From assembly GCA_023136155.1 (NCBI GenBank), contig JAGLRT010000040.1, positions 1-22,990 of the forward strand: DNA of 22,990 nucleotides, written 5' to 3'. Of this stretch, positions 6,351 to 13,945 are shown in pieces. The notes beneath the pieces were generated by a model. It saw only the letters and a list, made by a program, of their open reading frames with translations, was not told the DNA's origin and searched no databases. Source of the stretch: Methanosarcinales archaeon. GTDB taxonomy: Archaea > Halobacteriota > Methanosarcinia > Methanosarcinales > Methanocomedenaceae. The translations under genes and the position numbers were made by a program. Position 1 is the stretch's first letter. Each line of letters begins with the position of its first letter.

Positions 6351-7890
6351 CCTGCTCCACCTCCATAACGTAGACAATATCACCTTGTTTAAACGCCAAT
6401 AACTTCCCGGCGTCAGTCACTTTTCCAATAACATTAGTACAGTGGAACTTCTCACCCGTGGGACCATATCGCTTATCTTCCACGGTTTTGACCCCAATTA
6501 TACCATACATCTTAGAAGCCTGGTTGGTCACACCCATCTCGCCTGCAAGCACAATTTCCTTTGGTGTATTTTCAGGCATTATCTCCTTGTATGACTCTAC
6601 TCTTTTTATGGTCTTTAACAGAGTGGTGTTCTCATAAGTGAAATCCACAGGCAGTGGGCCCAATGGCCGCTCTTTAAGTCTAAGAGCATGTTTAAAAAAC
6701 TCTACTGTCGTGGGTGCTTTGTCATAATAAAATTCTATATGGATCAACTGGTCAGGCGGGATACAAAAAGCAGATATTTTACCTCCTTTCAAAATCTCCA
6801 TCGTGGTTTCAGGACGCTGTTCAACTACTATAGCATCATCACCTTCATAACCCCCGATCTCCAGTGTAAGCCCCTTTTCATGTGCCAGTTCAGTGGCCTC
6901 ATTGATGGTCAGACCCAGGAACATGACCCGCTCGGGTGTGGCAGTCACAGTGAGTTTATTTCCTTTGTCAGCCAGCTTTATCAATTCTATTCCTTTCGTA
7001 ACACTTCCTACAATAGAATGTGCCACACTGCTTGTACGGTCCTCCTTTGAAATGAACACCCTGCCCATTCCATCACCATGGGTACGTACCGCCACGCTAC
7101 CTTCTGAACGGGAATCGAGCGATTCGAATGGACAAACTTCGCCTTTAAGTACATCATCCACCACGTAAGAACTTGAGATATCATCAACCCTGAAAAACCC
7201 ATGACGAACCAGGCCAAAGAAATGTTCTGCACCTTCTGGTGAATCTTTATTCATTTCAACAGCAAAATAAGTGAAAATCTTCATACCATCTTCAAGTGCA
7301 GTATCCATGTCAGTAGTAGTAATCTTATCGGTTAGAGTTTCCCATTTTATAACAGGTTCAATGTCGGTAATGGAATCTCCCTGTTCCAGTTTTGCAACGA
7401 TGTTCTTACTGCTTATGACCCTGGCAAATACACCACCGTCAACCGGGGATCCGTGAGACGATGTGTGATTGTTTTTTGCAATTATCACGTAGGTGTTCTT
7501 GGCATCATAACCGCCAGCACCAAATATAATATCATACCTCTTATACCCATACGTACCTCTATCGGGTTTGATACCAGTTTCAACTGGACCAAATGCCACT
7601 GCATCCAGAGTAGCCCAATGAGCAGGTAATTCTGTCCCAACAAAGTTGGCAGCCCATATATTCAAAAATTCAGCTCTTTCGGAATCTACTTCAATCTTGA
7701 ACTCACCTTTGTTAGTCTTCACACTGTATTCGGTGGTAAGCTCTTCACGCTCCTCCCCTCCTTTTACAATCCCTATTGTAGTACCTTTATGGTAGGTTGT
7801 CTGTGTCTTTGTCAGCAATTCGCTAAGTATAGCCCCCTCTTCCATCTCTACTGAAAGTTCATTCAACTCAACTGTGATAGTGCCGCTCAC
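6343..7890 (-). CDS. mmp3: Methanogenesis marker protein 3
   Basis: A 515-residue protein matching methanogenesis marker protein 3 (UPF0288). It has a small N-terminal beta domain (SGTITVELNELSVEMEEGAI), a long central region, and repeated cyclophilin-like stretches: one near 250-300 (SRSEGSVAVRTHGDGMGRVF and AHSIVGSVTKGIELI) and one at the C terminus (MYGIIGVKTVEDKRYGPTGE). As I recall, Mmp3 is part of the MCR activation complex. The likely start is the GTG at 7890, which has GGAGG seven bases upstream; a GTG two codons earlier (7896) almost touches that sequence. It follows atwA by about 75 bases and overlaps mmp6. Confidence 0.88.
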   Translation of the reverse strand: MSGTITVELNELSVEMEEGAILSELLTKTQTTYHKGTTIGIVKGGEEREELTTEYSVKTNKGEFKIEVDSERAEFLNIWAANFVGTELPAHWATLDAVAFGPVETGIKPDRGTYGYKRYDIIFGAGGYDAKNTYVIIAKNNHTSSHGSPVDGGVFARVISSKNIVAKLEQGDSITDIEPVIKWETLTDKITTTDMDTALEDGMKIFTYFAVEMNKDSPEGAEHFFGLVRHGFFRVDDISSSYVVDDVLKGEVCPFESLDSRSEGSVAVRTHGDGMGRVFISKEDRTSSVAHSIVGSVTKGIELIKLADKGNKLTVTATPERVMFLGLTINEATELAHEKGLTLEIGGYEGDDAIVVEQRPETTMEILKGGKISAFCIPPDQLIHIEFYYDKAPTTVEFFKHALRLKERPLGPLPVDFTYENTTLLKTIKRVESYKEIMPENTPKEIVLAGEMGVTNQASKMYGIIGVKTVEDKRYGPTGEKFHCTNVIGKVTDAGKLLAFKQGDIVYVMEVEQDE

Positions 7891-7967
7891 AAACACCCCT
7901 CCATATCAGAATACGACTGGCTCATAATGCTTACCTTGTTATACATAGTATTTTACAAGTAAAAACA

Positions 7968-9557
7968 CTATAAATCCTTCGCTATACCTTCCTGTGATTC
8001 TTCGCGTTCCTCTTTTGTCAGACGACTTAGCACATCGGTTGTATCACCGATATCCACTATCTTACCCAATCTCATCAGGGCAGCCCGGTCACATACCTCA
8101 GCTACAAAGTCCATATCATGGGACACTATCACAAATGTTTCTCCCATGGTCTCCCTGGCATGCAGGATTGATTTTGACACCTCTATCTTTGTGATAGGAT
8201 CCATTGTACCGGTGGGTTCGTCAAATACCAGTATCCTGGGTTCCTTCATCAATACAGCAGCCATTGCCACCCTGTGCCGTTCCCCTTCACTCAGTTCATC
8301 CGGCATCTTTTGAAGGATACCCTCGGCCTTATGTTCTGAGAATCCTGTAGTGGTAAGTGTATAAAGGGCCTTACGTTCACCAAGTTCATGGGGGAGTTCC
8401 AGACCAATGGATTCAGTCAGGTTATCTATAACATTCCTGTGCGGATACAGGCTGTATTCCTGATGCAATACGCCGATATATTTAGTGGCCCGGCCTTTGC
8501 CGTGGTAACCCATTATTCGCATGTCCACCCACTCATCTCCAACCCTGATATCTATTTCACCCTCAGTGGGCTGCAAATTTCCTGTGATAATCTCAGATGT
8601 GGTTGTCTTTCCGGCGCCACTCACACCGATTATCCCGAATATCTCTCCTTCATACACTTCAAAATCAATGCCATCTACTGCATTGACTACGCCGCGGTCA
8701 AGAGAGAAATATTTCATTTTCAGGTTTTTGGATTTTATGATAGGTTCACCAATCTCGATTTCATGTTTTTCTATTTCACCGGCCTGTTTCATGAATTTGT
8801 CACTGACGGTCTTCGGGTCACCCTGTTCTACAATTTCACCATCTTCCAGCCAGATTGCCTTGTGTGAGAGTTCTTCGATTACCTTGGGCCAGTGCGAAGT
8901 GATAATCAAAGACATTTTGTATTCTTCAACCGCTTTCATTATACCTTCGTGTACAAGTTCTGCCGTCTTGGGGTCCAGTGTACCTGTAGGTTCATCCGCA
9001 ATGAGCATCATGGGGTTTTTGACCAGTTGCCTTGCCAGTACAACCCGCTGTTTTTCTCCACCGCTGAGTTCTCTGGCTATGTGCATCATTCTATGGGACA
9101 GGTTAACCTGCTCAAGCAGATCAGCAGCTTTATGAATTGCATCGGGTCCTTTCTCCCCTATTTCGGTCAGTGCGTTCATCACGTTCACGATGACCCGGTC
9201 ATCGCCATACAGGGCAAAAGTCCGCTGAAGCATAATTGCAAGACGCCGTGAGATGGCTCTTCTTGACGGGTCATTCACGGAAAGAGATACAAAGTCAGCA
9301 GTTAGTTCTTTCATTTCACCGCTGCACTTGCGGCATGGAGTGCCAACTCTGCTTGGTGGTTCAATGAGACCACATTTTTCACACTCGGCCACGTGATATA
9401 TTACCTGGCCTGATATCCGCTTATAATCCTCCACACCCCTTAACACATGCATGAGTATCGACTTGCCAGCACCGCTTTTACCGAGAATTCCCACAGATTC
9501 TCCTTCATTGATTGTAAGATTTATGTTCTTCAACACATCCACGTCATCAAAACCCAC
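7968..9557 (-). CDS. atwA: MCR activation ATPase, component A2
   Basis: Component A2 of the system that activates methyl-coenzyme M reductase, a soluble protein of two fused ABC ATPase domains. Domain 1 has Walker A GILGKSGAGKS (about 24-33), an inserted four-cysteine zinc-ribbon-like element (C59, C62, C75, C78), the signature LSGGEKQR (164-171) and Walker B MLIADEPTGTLD (184-195). Domain 2 has GIIGVSGAGKTT (308-319), LSEGERHR and ILVFDEPTGTMD. ATP hydrolysis drives reduction of the nickel of F430 in MCR (established for A2). The first ordinary start is the GTG at 9557, but it leaves out the first beta strand of domain 1. Homologous coding runs back to 9590, described separately. It is the first gene of the mmp cluster. 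Confidence 0.93.
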   Translation of the reverse strand: MGFDDVDVLKNINLTINEGESVGILGKSGAGKSILMHVLRGVEDYKRISGQVIYHVAECEKCGLIEPPSRVGTPCRKCSGEMKELTADFVSLSVNDPSRRAISRRLAIMLQRTFALYGDDRVIVNVMNALTEIGEKGPDAIHKAADLLEQVNLSHRMMHIARELSGGEKQRVVLARQLVKNPMMLIADEPTGTLDPKTAELVHEGIMKAVEEYKMSLIITSHWPKVIEELSHKAIWLEDGEIVEQGDPKTVSDKFMKQAGEIEKHEIEIGEPIIKSKNLKMKYFSLDRGVVNAVDGIDFEVYEGEIFGIIGVSGAGKTTTSEIITGNLQPTEGEIDIRVGDEWVDMRIMGYHGKGRATKYIGVLHQEYSLYPHRNVIDNLTESIGLELPHELGERKALYTLTTTGFSEHKAEGILQKMPDELSEGERHRVAMAAVLMKEPRILVFDEPTGTMDPITKIEVSKSILHARETMGETFVIVSHDMDFVAEVCDRAALMRLGKIVDIGDTTDVLSRLTKEEREESQEGIAKDL

Positions 9558-9605
9558 AGACAGGTCCTTTATTTCGATAAATATTGACGTTTGCTTCTCC
9601 TCCTT
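9558..9605 (-). other. atwA: atwA N-terminal extension with ACG in start position
   Basis: Upstream of the GTG at 9557 the same frame encodes T-S-I-F-I-E-I-K-D-L-S, the usual first strand of an ABC domain. No ATG, GTG or TTG exists before an in-frame TAA. A strong AAAAGGAGGAG ribosome-binding sequence (9607-9597) lies so that the codon about eight bases downstream is ACG at 9590-9588, one base from ATG. Translation probably starts there, on a non-canonical ACG or an ATG misread in this sequence, giving a 540-residue protein. Confidence 0.6.
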
Positions 9606-9648
9606 TTAATTAGTATTTTGTTTATATTGATGTTATAGCTAATAAATG

Positions 9649-9711
9649 TTGTGCGCTGTTTATGCACAACCGCACCTCAAACACGAATCGTATTCGTGTG
9701 CTGCCGTTGAG
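9649..9711. promoter_or_regulatory. Tandem inverted repeats upstream of atwA
   Basis: Two adjacent inverted repeats lie in the 230-base gap between gatE and atwA. TTGTGC/GCACAA occurs at 9649-9654 and 9664-9669. The palindrome ACACGAATCGTATTCGTGT lies at 9681-9699, enclosed by CTCAA/TTGAG at 9676-9680 and 9707-9711. They lie 60-120 bases ahead of atwA on its transcribed strand, so they could be operators or a structured leader. TATA-like stretches near 9620-9627 and 9767-9779 are both possible promoters. Confidence 0.45.
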
Positions 9712-9805
9712 TTTGTTGGATTGACATACACGTTCTACGATGTAGATTATATTGACACATGAGATACATAAATATAACGATAATACATTACATTGTTAAC
9801 TTTAT

Positions 9806-9839
9806 AAAAAAATGATGAATGCTGCGCACAGTAATCATT
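9806..9839 (-). terminator. gatE terminator
   Basis: AATGAT/ATCATT (9811-9816 and 9834-9839) forms a stem across the gatE stop codon, with a TGCGCA palindrome in its loop. On the minus strand it is followed at once by a run of seven T (9812-9806), the usual archaeal termination signal. Confidence 0.6.
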
Positions 9840-11733
9840 TTTCCGGGTCCAAATGTTCTTCGATTTTCTTTTTCAGCAGGCTGCTGGCAACCTCACCGTC
9901 GACGATGCCCCGCAGTTCTTTCATGACCTCGCCCATCAACGGTCCGATTGCTCCCATACCGCGCTCCTTTACGAAATCCAGTCGTTGTGTCACGATATTC
10001 CCGACCAGCCCTTCAATATCTTCCAAGCGTTTCTCTCCTAATCCCAATTCCCTGGCTGCATCTTCAGCTGACATTTCTGGCTGCTCCAATATCTTAGATA
10101 ATATATCAGATACAACTTCCTTAGCAGCTCCTCCTGATACGATTAATTTAAAAGCACCTTCAAAATGGTCTGGTTCTAACTTATCAATGTCCAAACCTTC
10201 TCGCCTGAGTTCTGGCAGTGTGCTCATCAATGTTGTGGCCACAAGCATGGGGTTTATTCCTTTCACTTTTGAAAGCATATCCTCAAATAACATGGAATGA
10301 ACAGAATATGCCATCCTGCCTGCTAATTCTTCGTTCAGCCCCCATTCTTCCATATATCTTGCCTTACGCTGGGGCAGCAGTTCCGGCAGTTTGATATTAT
10401 CCAGCATATCCTTTGTCACAACAACAGGTGGCACATCGGTTTCCGGATACATCCGCGCCGCTCCCGGAAGAGGGCGCATATAGGCTGAGTTTCCATCAGG
10501 TAAGGCCCGCCTGGTTTCTTCTGGCACGGAATCGAGTGCCATACGTGCCCGTTCAATCACCATTTGCATGGCCCCATTGGCACGCTCTTCCAGGTCTGCC
10601 ACCATTATTACGCAGTCCCCTTCGCCAGCTTCTACGGCCTTTCGCAGGGATTCCACCTCCTGCTCAGTTATGCCGTATGCAGGTAGTTCATCGGTATGGA
10701 ATATCCCTCCAACGCCTGATTTTTTAGCATAGTCGGATAGTTCAGTACCCAACCTGCGTCCGGACTGAACCTCACGGCCCACCAAACCTGCAAAACCCGT
10801 CAACTTCACTGCCATCACTACGCCCTTTTTCAGTGCCTTTTTGATGACTTTGGACTGGCTATGGGCGAACAGGTCAGTAACATCAACAATTTCCCCTGAG
10901 ACTAAAGCGTTTCGGGAGCATAACTCTTCCATGATGTCCAGCAGGTTCACCTGCCGCTCCACTTCCTGCTCCACAATGGTTTCAATAAGGTCCAGGGCCT
11001 GCACACCCTTGACCTCCACCCGGGCGCCCCGGGCAATAGAAATATTAACATCCTGCCTGATGGTACCCAATCCCCGCTTAACACTGCCTGTTGAGCGCAG
11101 CAGCATACCGATAAGTTCAGCCGTCTCCCTTGCATGTGCCGGTGACAAGATATCTGGTTCAGTACCAATTTCAACCAGGGGTATGCCCAGCCGATCAAGG
11201 GAATACACAACGCTATCCCCTTTATCCTCCAATTTCCGGGCGGCCTCTTCCTCAAGACATAGCACACCAATACCAACATTGCCCTGGCTGGTCTCAATAT
11301 AACCGTTATTAGATGCCAGGGCAGTCCGCTGGAACCCGGAAGTGTTTGAACCGTCTATCACTATCTTTCGCATAGTATGTATCTCATCAAACACACGCAT
11401 GTTCAGGGGTTTAGCAATTTGAAGGGTGATGCCGATTGCTTCTGGATTCAATTCCCTGGGCGGTTCTTCATCATTTTCCACCAGACAGGTCGTATCATAG
11501 GCTTTGTAAACGAACCTCTTTGTCAGCATTGCTTCTTCGGCCGCGGCCCTGTCCACCTCCCCCATCTCGCCGCGGGTGGGGCGTAAATACCTGAAATATT
11601 CAAAATTAGAATCTTCATTGTCCCTTAACGTAGTAGGGCACCCGCAGAACAGTTTTTCCTTTGTATCAAGCTGCTGATGTATTTCCAGACCTGCTATCAG
11701 GCCCAGTTTACTATAATCGTACTTAGGAGTCAT
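9835..11733 (-). CDS. gatE: Glu-tRNA(Gln) amidotransferase subunit E
   Basis: The 632-residue archaeal GatE, which with the asparaginase-like GatD turns Glu-tRNA(Gln) into Gln-tRNA(Gln) in the cytoplasm. The GatB/GatE cradle is clear: AGLEIHQQLDTKEKLFCGCP (about 14-33), LVENDEEPPRELNPEAI, SNTSGFQRTALASN and GTIRQDVNISIARGARVEVK. The AspRS-like insert and the YqeY-type helical tail (SAEDAARELGLGEKRLEDIE) complete the usual full length. The ATG at 11733 has no ribosome-binding sequence; a TATA-like TTTTATACAAC about 40 bases upstream suggests a nearly leaderless mRNA. gatD is not adjacent and not in this window. Confidence 0.95.
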   Translation of the reverse strand: MTPKYDYSKLGLIAGLEIHQQLDTKEKLFCGCPTTLRDNEDSNFEYFRYLRPTRGEMGEVDRAAAEEAMLTKRFVYKAYDTTCLVENDEEPPRELNPEAIGITLQIAKPLNMRVFDEIHTMRKIVIDGSNTSGFQRTALASNNGYIETSQGNVGIGVLCLEEEAARKLEDKGDSVVYSLDRLGIPLVEIGTEPDILSPAHARETAELIGMLLRSTGSVKRGLGTIRQDVNISIARGARVEVKGVQALDLIETIVEQEVERQVNLLDIMEELCSRNALVSGEIVDVTDLFAHSQSKVIKKALKKGVVMAVKLTGFAGLVGREVQSGRRLGTELSDYAKKSGVGGIFHTDELPAYGITEQEVESLRKAVEAGEGDCVIMVADLEERANGAMQMVIERARMALDSVPEETRRALPDGNSAYMRPLPGAARMYPETDVPPVVVTKDMLDNIKLPELLPQRKARYMEEWGLNEELAGRMAYSVHSMLFEDMLSKVKGINPMLVATTLMSTLPELRREGLDIDKLEPDHFEGAFKLIVSGGAAKEVVSDILSKILEQPEMSAEDAARELGLGEKRLEDIEGLVGNIVTQRLDFVKERGMGAIGPLMGEVMKELRGIVDGEVASSLLKKKIEEHLDPEK

Positions 11734-11808
11734 GAAAATCTAATGGTCTGGGTGGGGTGTAATGTTGTATAAAACTATTGATATCTTGCCAGTTTTCCGG
11801 TGTTGATG

Positions 11809-11872
11809 AAAAAATACAGTATCATTAAATTATGCAATCATCCTTCGTCAATTATGCAAAGAGAAGATGATT
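11809..11872 (-). terminator. Hairpin and T run after the Nif3-like gene
   Basis: AATCATC (11836-11842) and GATGATT (11866-11872) pair across the stop codon of the Nif3-like gene, extended by TTC/GAA past one bulged base. A run of six T follows on the minus strand at 11814-11809. AATTATGCAA is repeated inside (11828-11837 and 11850-11859). The same stretch lies just upstream of the gatE promoter. Confidence 0.45.
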
Positions 11873-12599
11873 AAACAATCACATGCACCTGCGGCCCATT
11901 GTCTATAAATACTGATTCAACGGGCAGTCTCCTGGCAAGTGCTCGCATGGCAGGGTTTTCAGTAGCATAATGTGTTGCATCTATCAGCGAGATGTCTTTT
12001 GAATATTTAATTACATCATGGCGAAGTTCTCCTGAAACTAAGGCATCAGCCCCGGCATCCAATGCCATCTCGATATATTCCTTCCGCATACCGCTGCCGC
12101 CCAGTACCATCACGCTTTCAATTGAGTGGTCGCCTGCATATTGTACATGAGTGTCCAAACGCTGTGCGGTTAACCTGGCTAGTTCTCCAGTCTTTGTGGG
12201 GGCGACATCTCCGATGCGCCCAATATCAACATTCCTTATATTTTCCAAACCCAGCAACCCTGCCAGCACGTCATTGACCCCACCTTTTGCCCGGTCGTAG
12301 TTGGTATGCATCACATAGATGGATATCTCATTGTCAAGTGCAATCTTCAGGGTGTCGGACAGGGTTTTCGAAAGCAAGTTCACAGGTTCATAGATGGGAG
12401 TGTGGTGGGCAACCAGCAGGTCAGCGCCAGCCCGGGCCGCCTCCAGCAGAACCTGCCCGGTCACATCCAGGGCAGTGGCGATTTTGTTTACTTCATTGCC
12501 CCGGTCCAGTACCAGCCCTATCCTGCCGATGTCAGATTCATCTGCGAGTTCAGGCGGGGCAATATTTTCAAGGAATTTTGTAATCTGTGTTAGCCTCAT
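11871..12599 (-). CDS. Nif3-like dinuclear metal-centre protein
   Basis: A 242-residue member of the Nif3/YbgI (DUF34) family, toroidal proteins with a two-metal site. Likely metal ligands are visible: the HH pair at 65-66 (LLVAHHTPIY), H98 in MHTNYDRA, and the C-terminal HYATE stretch that supplies a histidine and a glutamate. The short length, without the inserted PII-like domain, is the common archaeal form. The general function is unsettled: some relatives are annotated as type 2 GTP cyclohydrolase I, and HcgD in hydrogenase-cofactor synthesis is a relative. Nothing nearby points to either role. The ATG at 12599 lacks a clear ribosome-binding sequence; a TATA-like AAAGTATTATG lies about 40 bases upstream. 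Confidence 0.88.
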   Translation of the reverse strand: MRLTQITKFLENIAPPELADESDIGRIGLVLDRGNEVNKIATALDVTGQVLLEAARAGADLLVAHHTPIYEPVNLLSKTLSDTLKIALDNEISIYVMHTNYDRAKGGVNDVLAGLLGLENIRNVDIGRIGDVAPTKTGELARLTAQRLDTHVQYAGDHSIESVMVLGGSGMRKEYIEMALDAGADALVSGELRHDVIKYSKDISLIDATHYATENPAMRALARRLPVESVFIDNGPQVHVIV

Positions 12600-12689
12600 A
12601 GTATTCTCTTATCATATTCAACACAGGCAAACATAATACTTTACGATTATTTCAGTCTGCAAATAATTTACTTACATAACTCATACGAA

Positions 12690-12742
12690 ACATATATATT
12701 ATATCAGTTGATATATGTAATGTTGACACTACATATGTGTCA
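12690..12742 (+). promoter_or_regulatory. Promoter with palindromic operator for the PepSY/ArsR cassette
   Basis: An AT-rich TATA-type region (12690-12718) contains ACATATAT/ATATATGT arms around ATATC-AGTT-GATAT. It is followed by a perfect inverted repeat TGACACTACATATGTGTCA (12724-12742; TGACAC, seven bases, GTGTCA). This sits between the TATA region and the first ATG (12776), where a repressor would block transcription. GAAAGGTGATATGAA supplies the ribosome-binding sequence. The ArsR-type protein encoded third in the cassette is the obvious candidate binder (inference). Confidence 0.6.
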
Positions 12743-12775
12743 GGAAAATAATAAACCACAGAAAGGTGATATGAA

Positions 12776-13303
12776 ATGAAGAAGACAATGATGGTATTGC
12801 TGGTAATTGCAGCTGTGATCGGTGCCACAGGCATTACCAGTGCAAGAATGGGCAGCCAGGACGGATACTACGCCCAGCAGAATGCTGATAGTGACTGGGC
12901 CAACAATATGTACCAGTGGATGGGACAGCATATGGGGCGCTTCGGCGGACAGATGATGGGCTACGGCCAGTATGGTGCTGGATATGAATTCTGCACCGGG
13001 GAAGGTCCGGGATACTACCTGAATGAAAATACTGACGTCGTGTTACTGACACAGGAAAAAGCAGTCCAGCTTATAGAGGATGCTGTGGATGGTACTACTT
13101 CTGAAGTATACCAGATGGGACTCTGGTTTGTAGCTTCCTATGAGGGCGATGATGGAACAACTAAGCAGGCAAGAGTTAACATGGTTACCGGTGAAGTATA
13201 TGTTGACTTCTATGCATATATGTCCGAAAACAATGATTTCAACAGCGGACGTGGAGGATTTAAAGGTGCAGGTAATGGTGCCGGTTGCGCGGTGTGGGGC
13301 TAA
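12776..13303 (+). CDS. Secreted Met/Gly-rich protein with PepSY-like domain
   Basis: A 175-residue exported protein. Residues 1-23 form a classic signal peptide (MKKTMMVLLVIAAVIGATG). Next comes a Met/Gly/Tyr-rich stretch at about 45-70 (MYQWMGQHMGRFGGQMMGYG), of the kind that binds copper or other soft metals in other proteins. A PepSY-like alpha-beta unit follows at about 85-145 (LTQEKAVQLIEDAV, then LWFVASYEGDDG and RVNMVTGEVYVDF). The Gly-rich tail ends GAGCAVWG; cysteines are only near 73 and 172. Exact function is unknown. The ATG has GGTG a few bases upstream. The operator before it and the regulator two genes on suggest inducible expression, perhaps to metal or envelope stress (inference). 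Confidence 0.75.
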   Translation: MKKTMMVLLVIAAVIGATGITSARMGSQDGYYAQQNADSDWANNMYQWMGQHMGRFGGQMMGYGQYGAGYEFCTGEGPGYYLNENTDVVLLTQEKAVQLIEDAVDGTTSEVYQMGLWFVASYEGDDGTTKQARVNMVTGEVYVDFYAYMSENNDFNSGRGGFKGAGNGAGCAVWG

Positions 13304-13379
13304 TCCCCACATCCCATCCAAACAGTTACATCAGATTAATGACCATTGATTTCAAGAATAATCAAAAGGAGTTGAATTC

Positions 13380-13610
13380 TTGGCATATGGAATGATGGGA
13401 ACTGGAACAGGTCTAATGGGGGGATTTGAGCTATATGGTTTTATACTTAACATAATCCTTATCCTCATAGTTGTCGCGGTGGTCATTGTGCTGTTGAATA
13501 AGTCCAATTACATGGCTGGTGGCAATGAACAGCTTACAAGGATAGAAAAGGACATGGAAGATGTGAAAAAGACTGTTGAAGAGATTAAGAACAAACTGGA
13601 CGAGATCTGA
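13380..13610 (+). CDS. Small membrane protein with coiled-coil tail
   Basis: A 76-residue protein: a short Gly/Met-rich head (MAYGMMGTGTGLMGGFELYG), one membrane helix at about 21-41 (FILNIILILIVVAVVIVLLN) and a charged heptad-like helix at 52-76 (LTRIEKDMEDVKKTVEEIKN). The head and helix resemble the small membrane proteins that carry SHOCT tails in bacteria and archaea, but the tail here is a plain coiled coil. The start is a TTG at 13380, supported by GGAG eight bases upstream; the next ATG (13392) is less well spaced. It lies 76 bases after the secreted protein and six before the regulator, so it probably shares their transcript. Role unknown. Confidence 0.7.
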   Translation: MAYGMMGTGTGLMGGFELYGFILNIILILIVVAVVIVLLNKSNYMAGGNEQLTRIEKDMEDVKKTVEEIKNKLDEI

Positions 13611-13616
13611 TCATAC

Positions 13617-13910
13617 ATGGAAAATCCCACTATGCAAAAGATAGTGGATATAGGCGAGGCCATACGCCATCCCTTAAGGATTAAGATAATATATCTGCTT
13701 TCACAGCGGGAATGGTACATATATGAACTGGCCAAGGAACTGAGTGTAAGCAGGCAGGTCCTCTATCTTCACTTAAAAAGGCTTGAAAAATCAGGGTTTG
13801 TTGAGGGGGACCTGCGCCTGGAAGATGACGACATGAGGGCAAAAAACTTTTACAAGCTCAAGAATTTTAAGGTTGAACTGGGTCTTGAGGACCTGGAAAA
13901 GATATTCTGA
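13617..13910 (+). CDS. ArsR-type winged-helix regulator
   Basis: A 97-residue DNA-binding protein with an ArsR/HTH_5 winged helix: IGEAIRHPLRIKIIYLLSQR (helices 1-2), YIYELAKELSVSRQVLYLHL (helix-turn-helix, about 34-53) and a wing with FVEGDLRLEDDDMRAKNFYK. There are no cysteines, so it lacks the thiol metal site of classical ArsR/SmtB sensors; it may sense another signal or act through a partner. It is the third gene of the cassette and is the likely binder of the palindrome at 12724-12742 (inference). It converges on tyrA with only 35 bases between them, including a TTTTATT run. Confidence 0.85.
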   Translation: MENPTMQKIVDIGEAIRHPLRIKIIYLLSQREWYIYELAKELSVSRQVLYLHLKRLEKSGFVEGDLRLEDDDMRAKNFYKLKNFKVELGLEDLEKIF

Positions 13911-13945
13911 ATTTCAACACTTTTATTCACTGGAATGTTACAGCA

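Noticed and set aside
8521..9135. 204-codon plus-strand frame
   Set aside because: Antisense to atwA; Ser/Pro/Ile-rich shadow of the ABC domains.
12306..12593. Plus-strand frames opposite the Nif3-like gene
   Set aside because: Shadows of a well-matched minus-strand gene.
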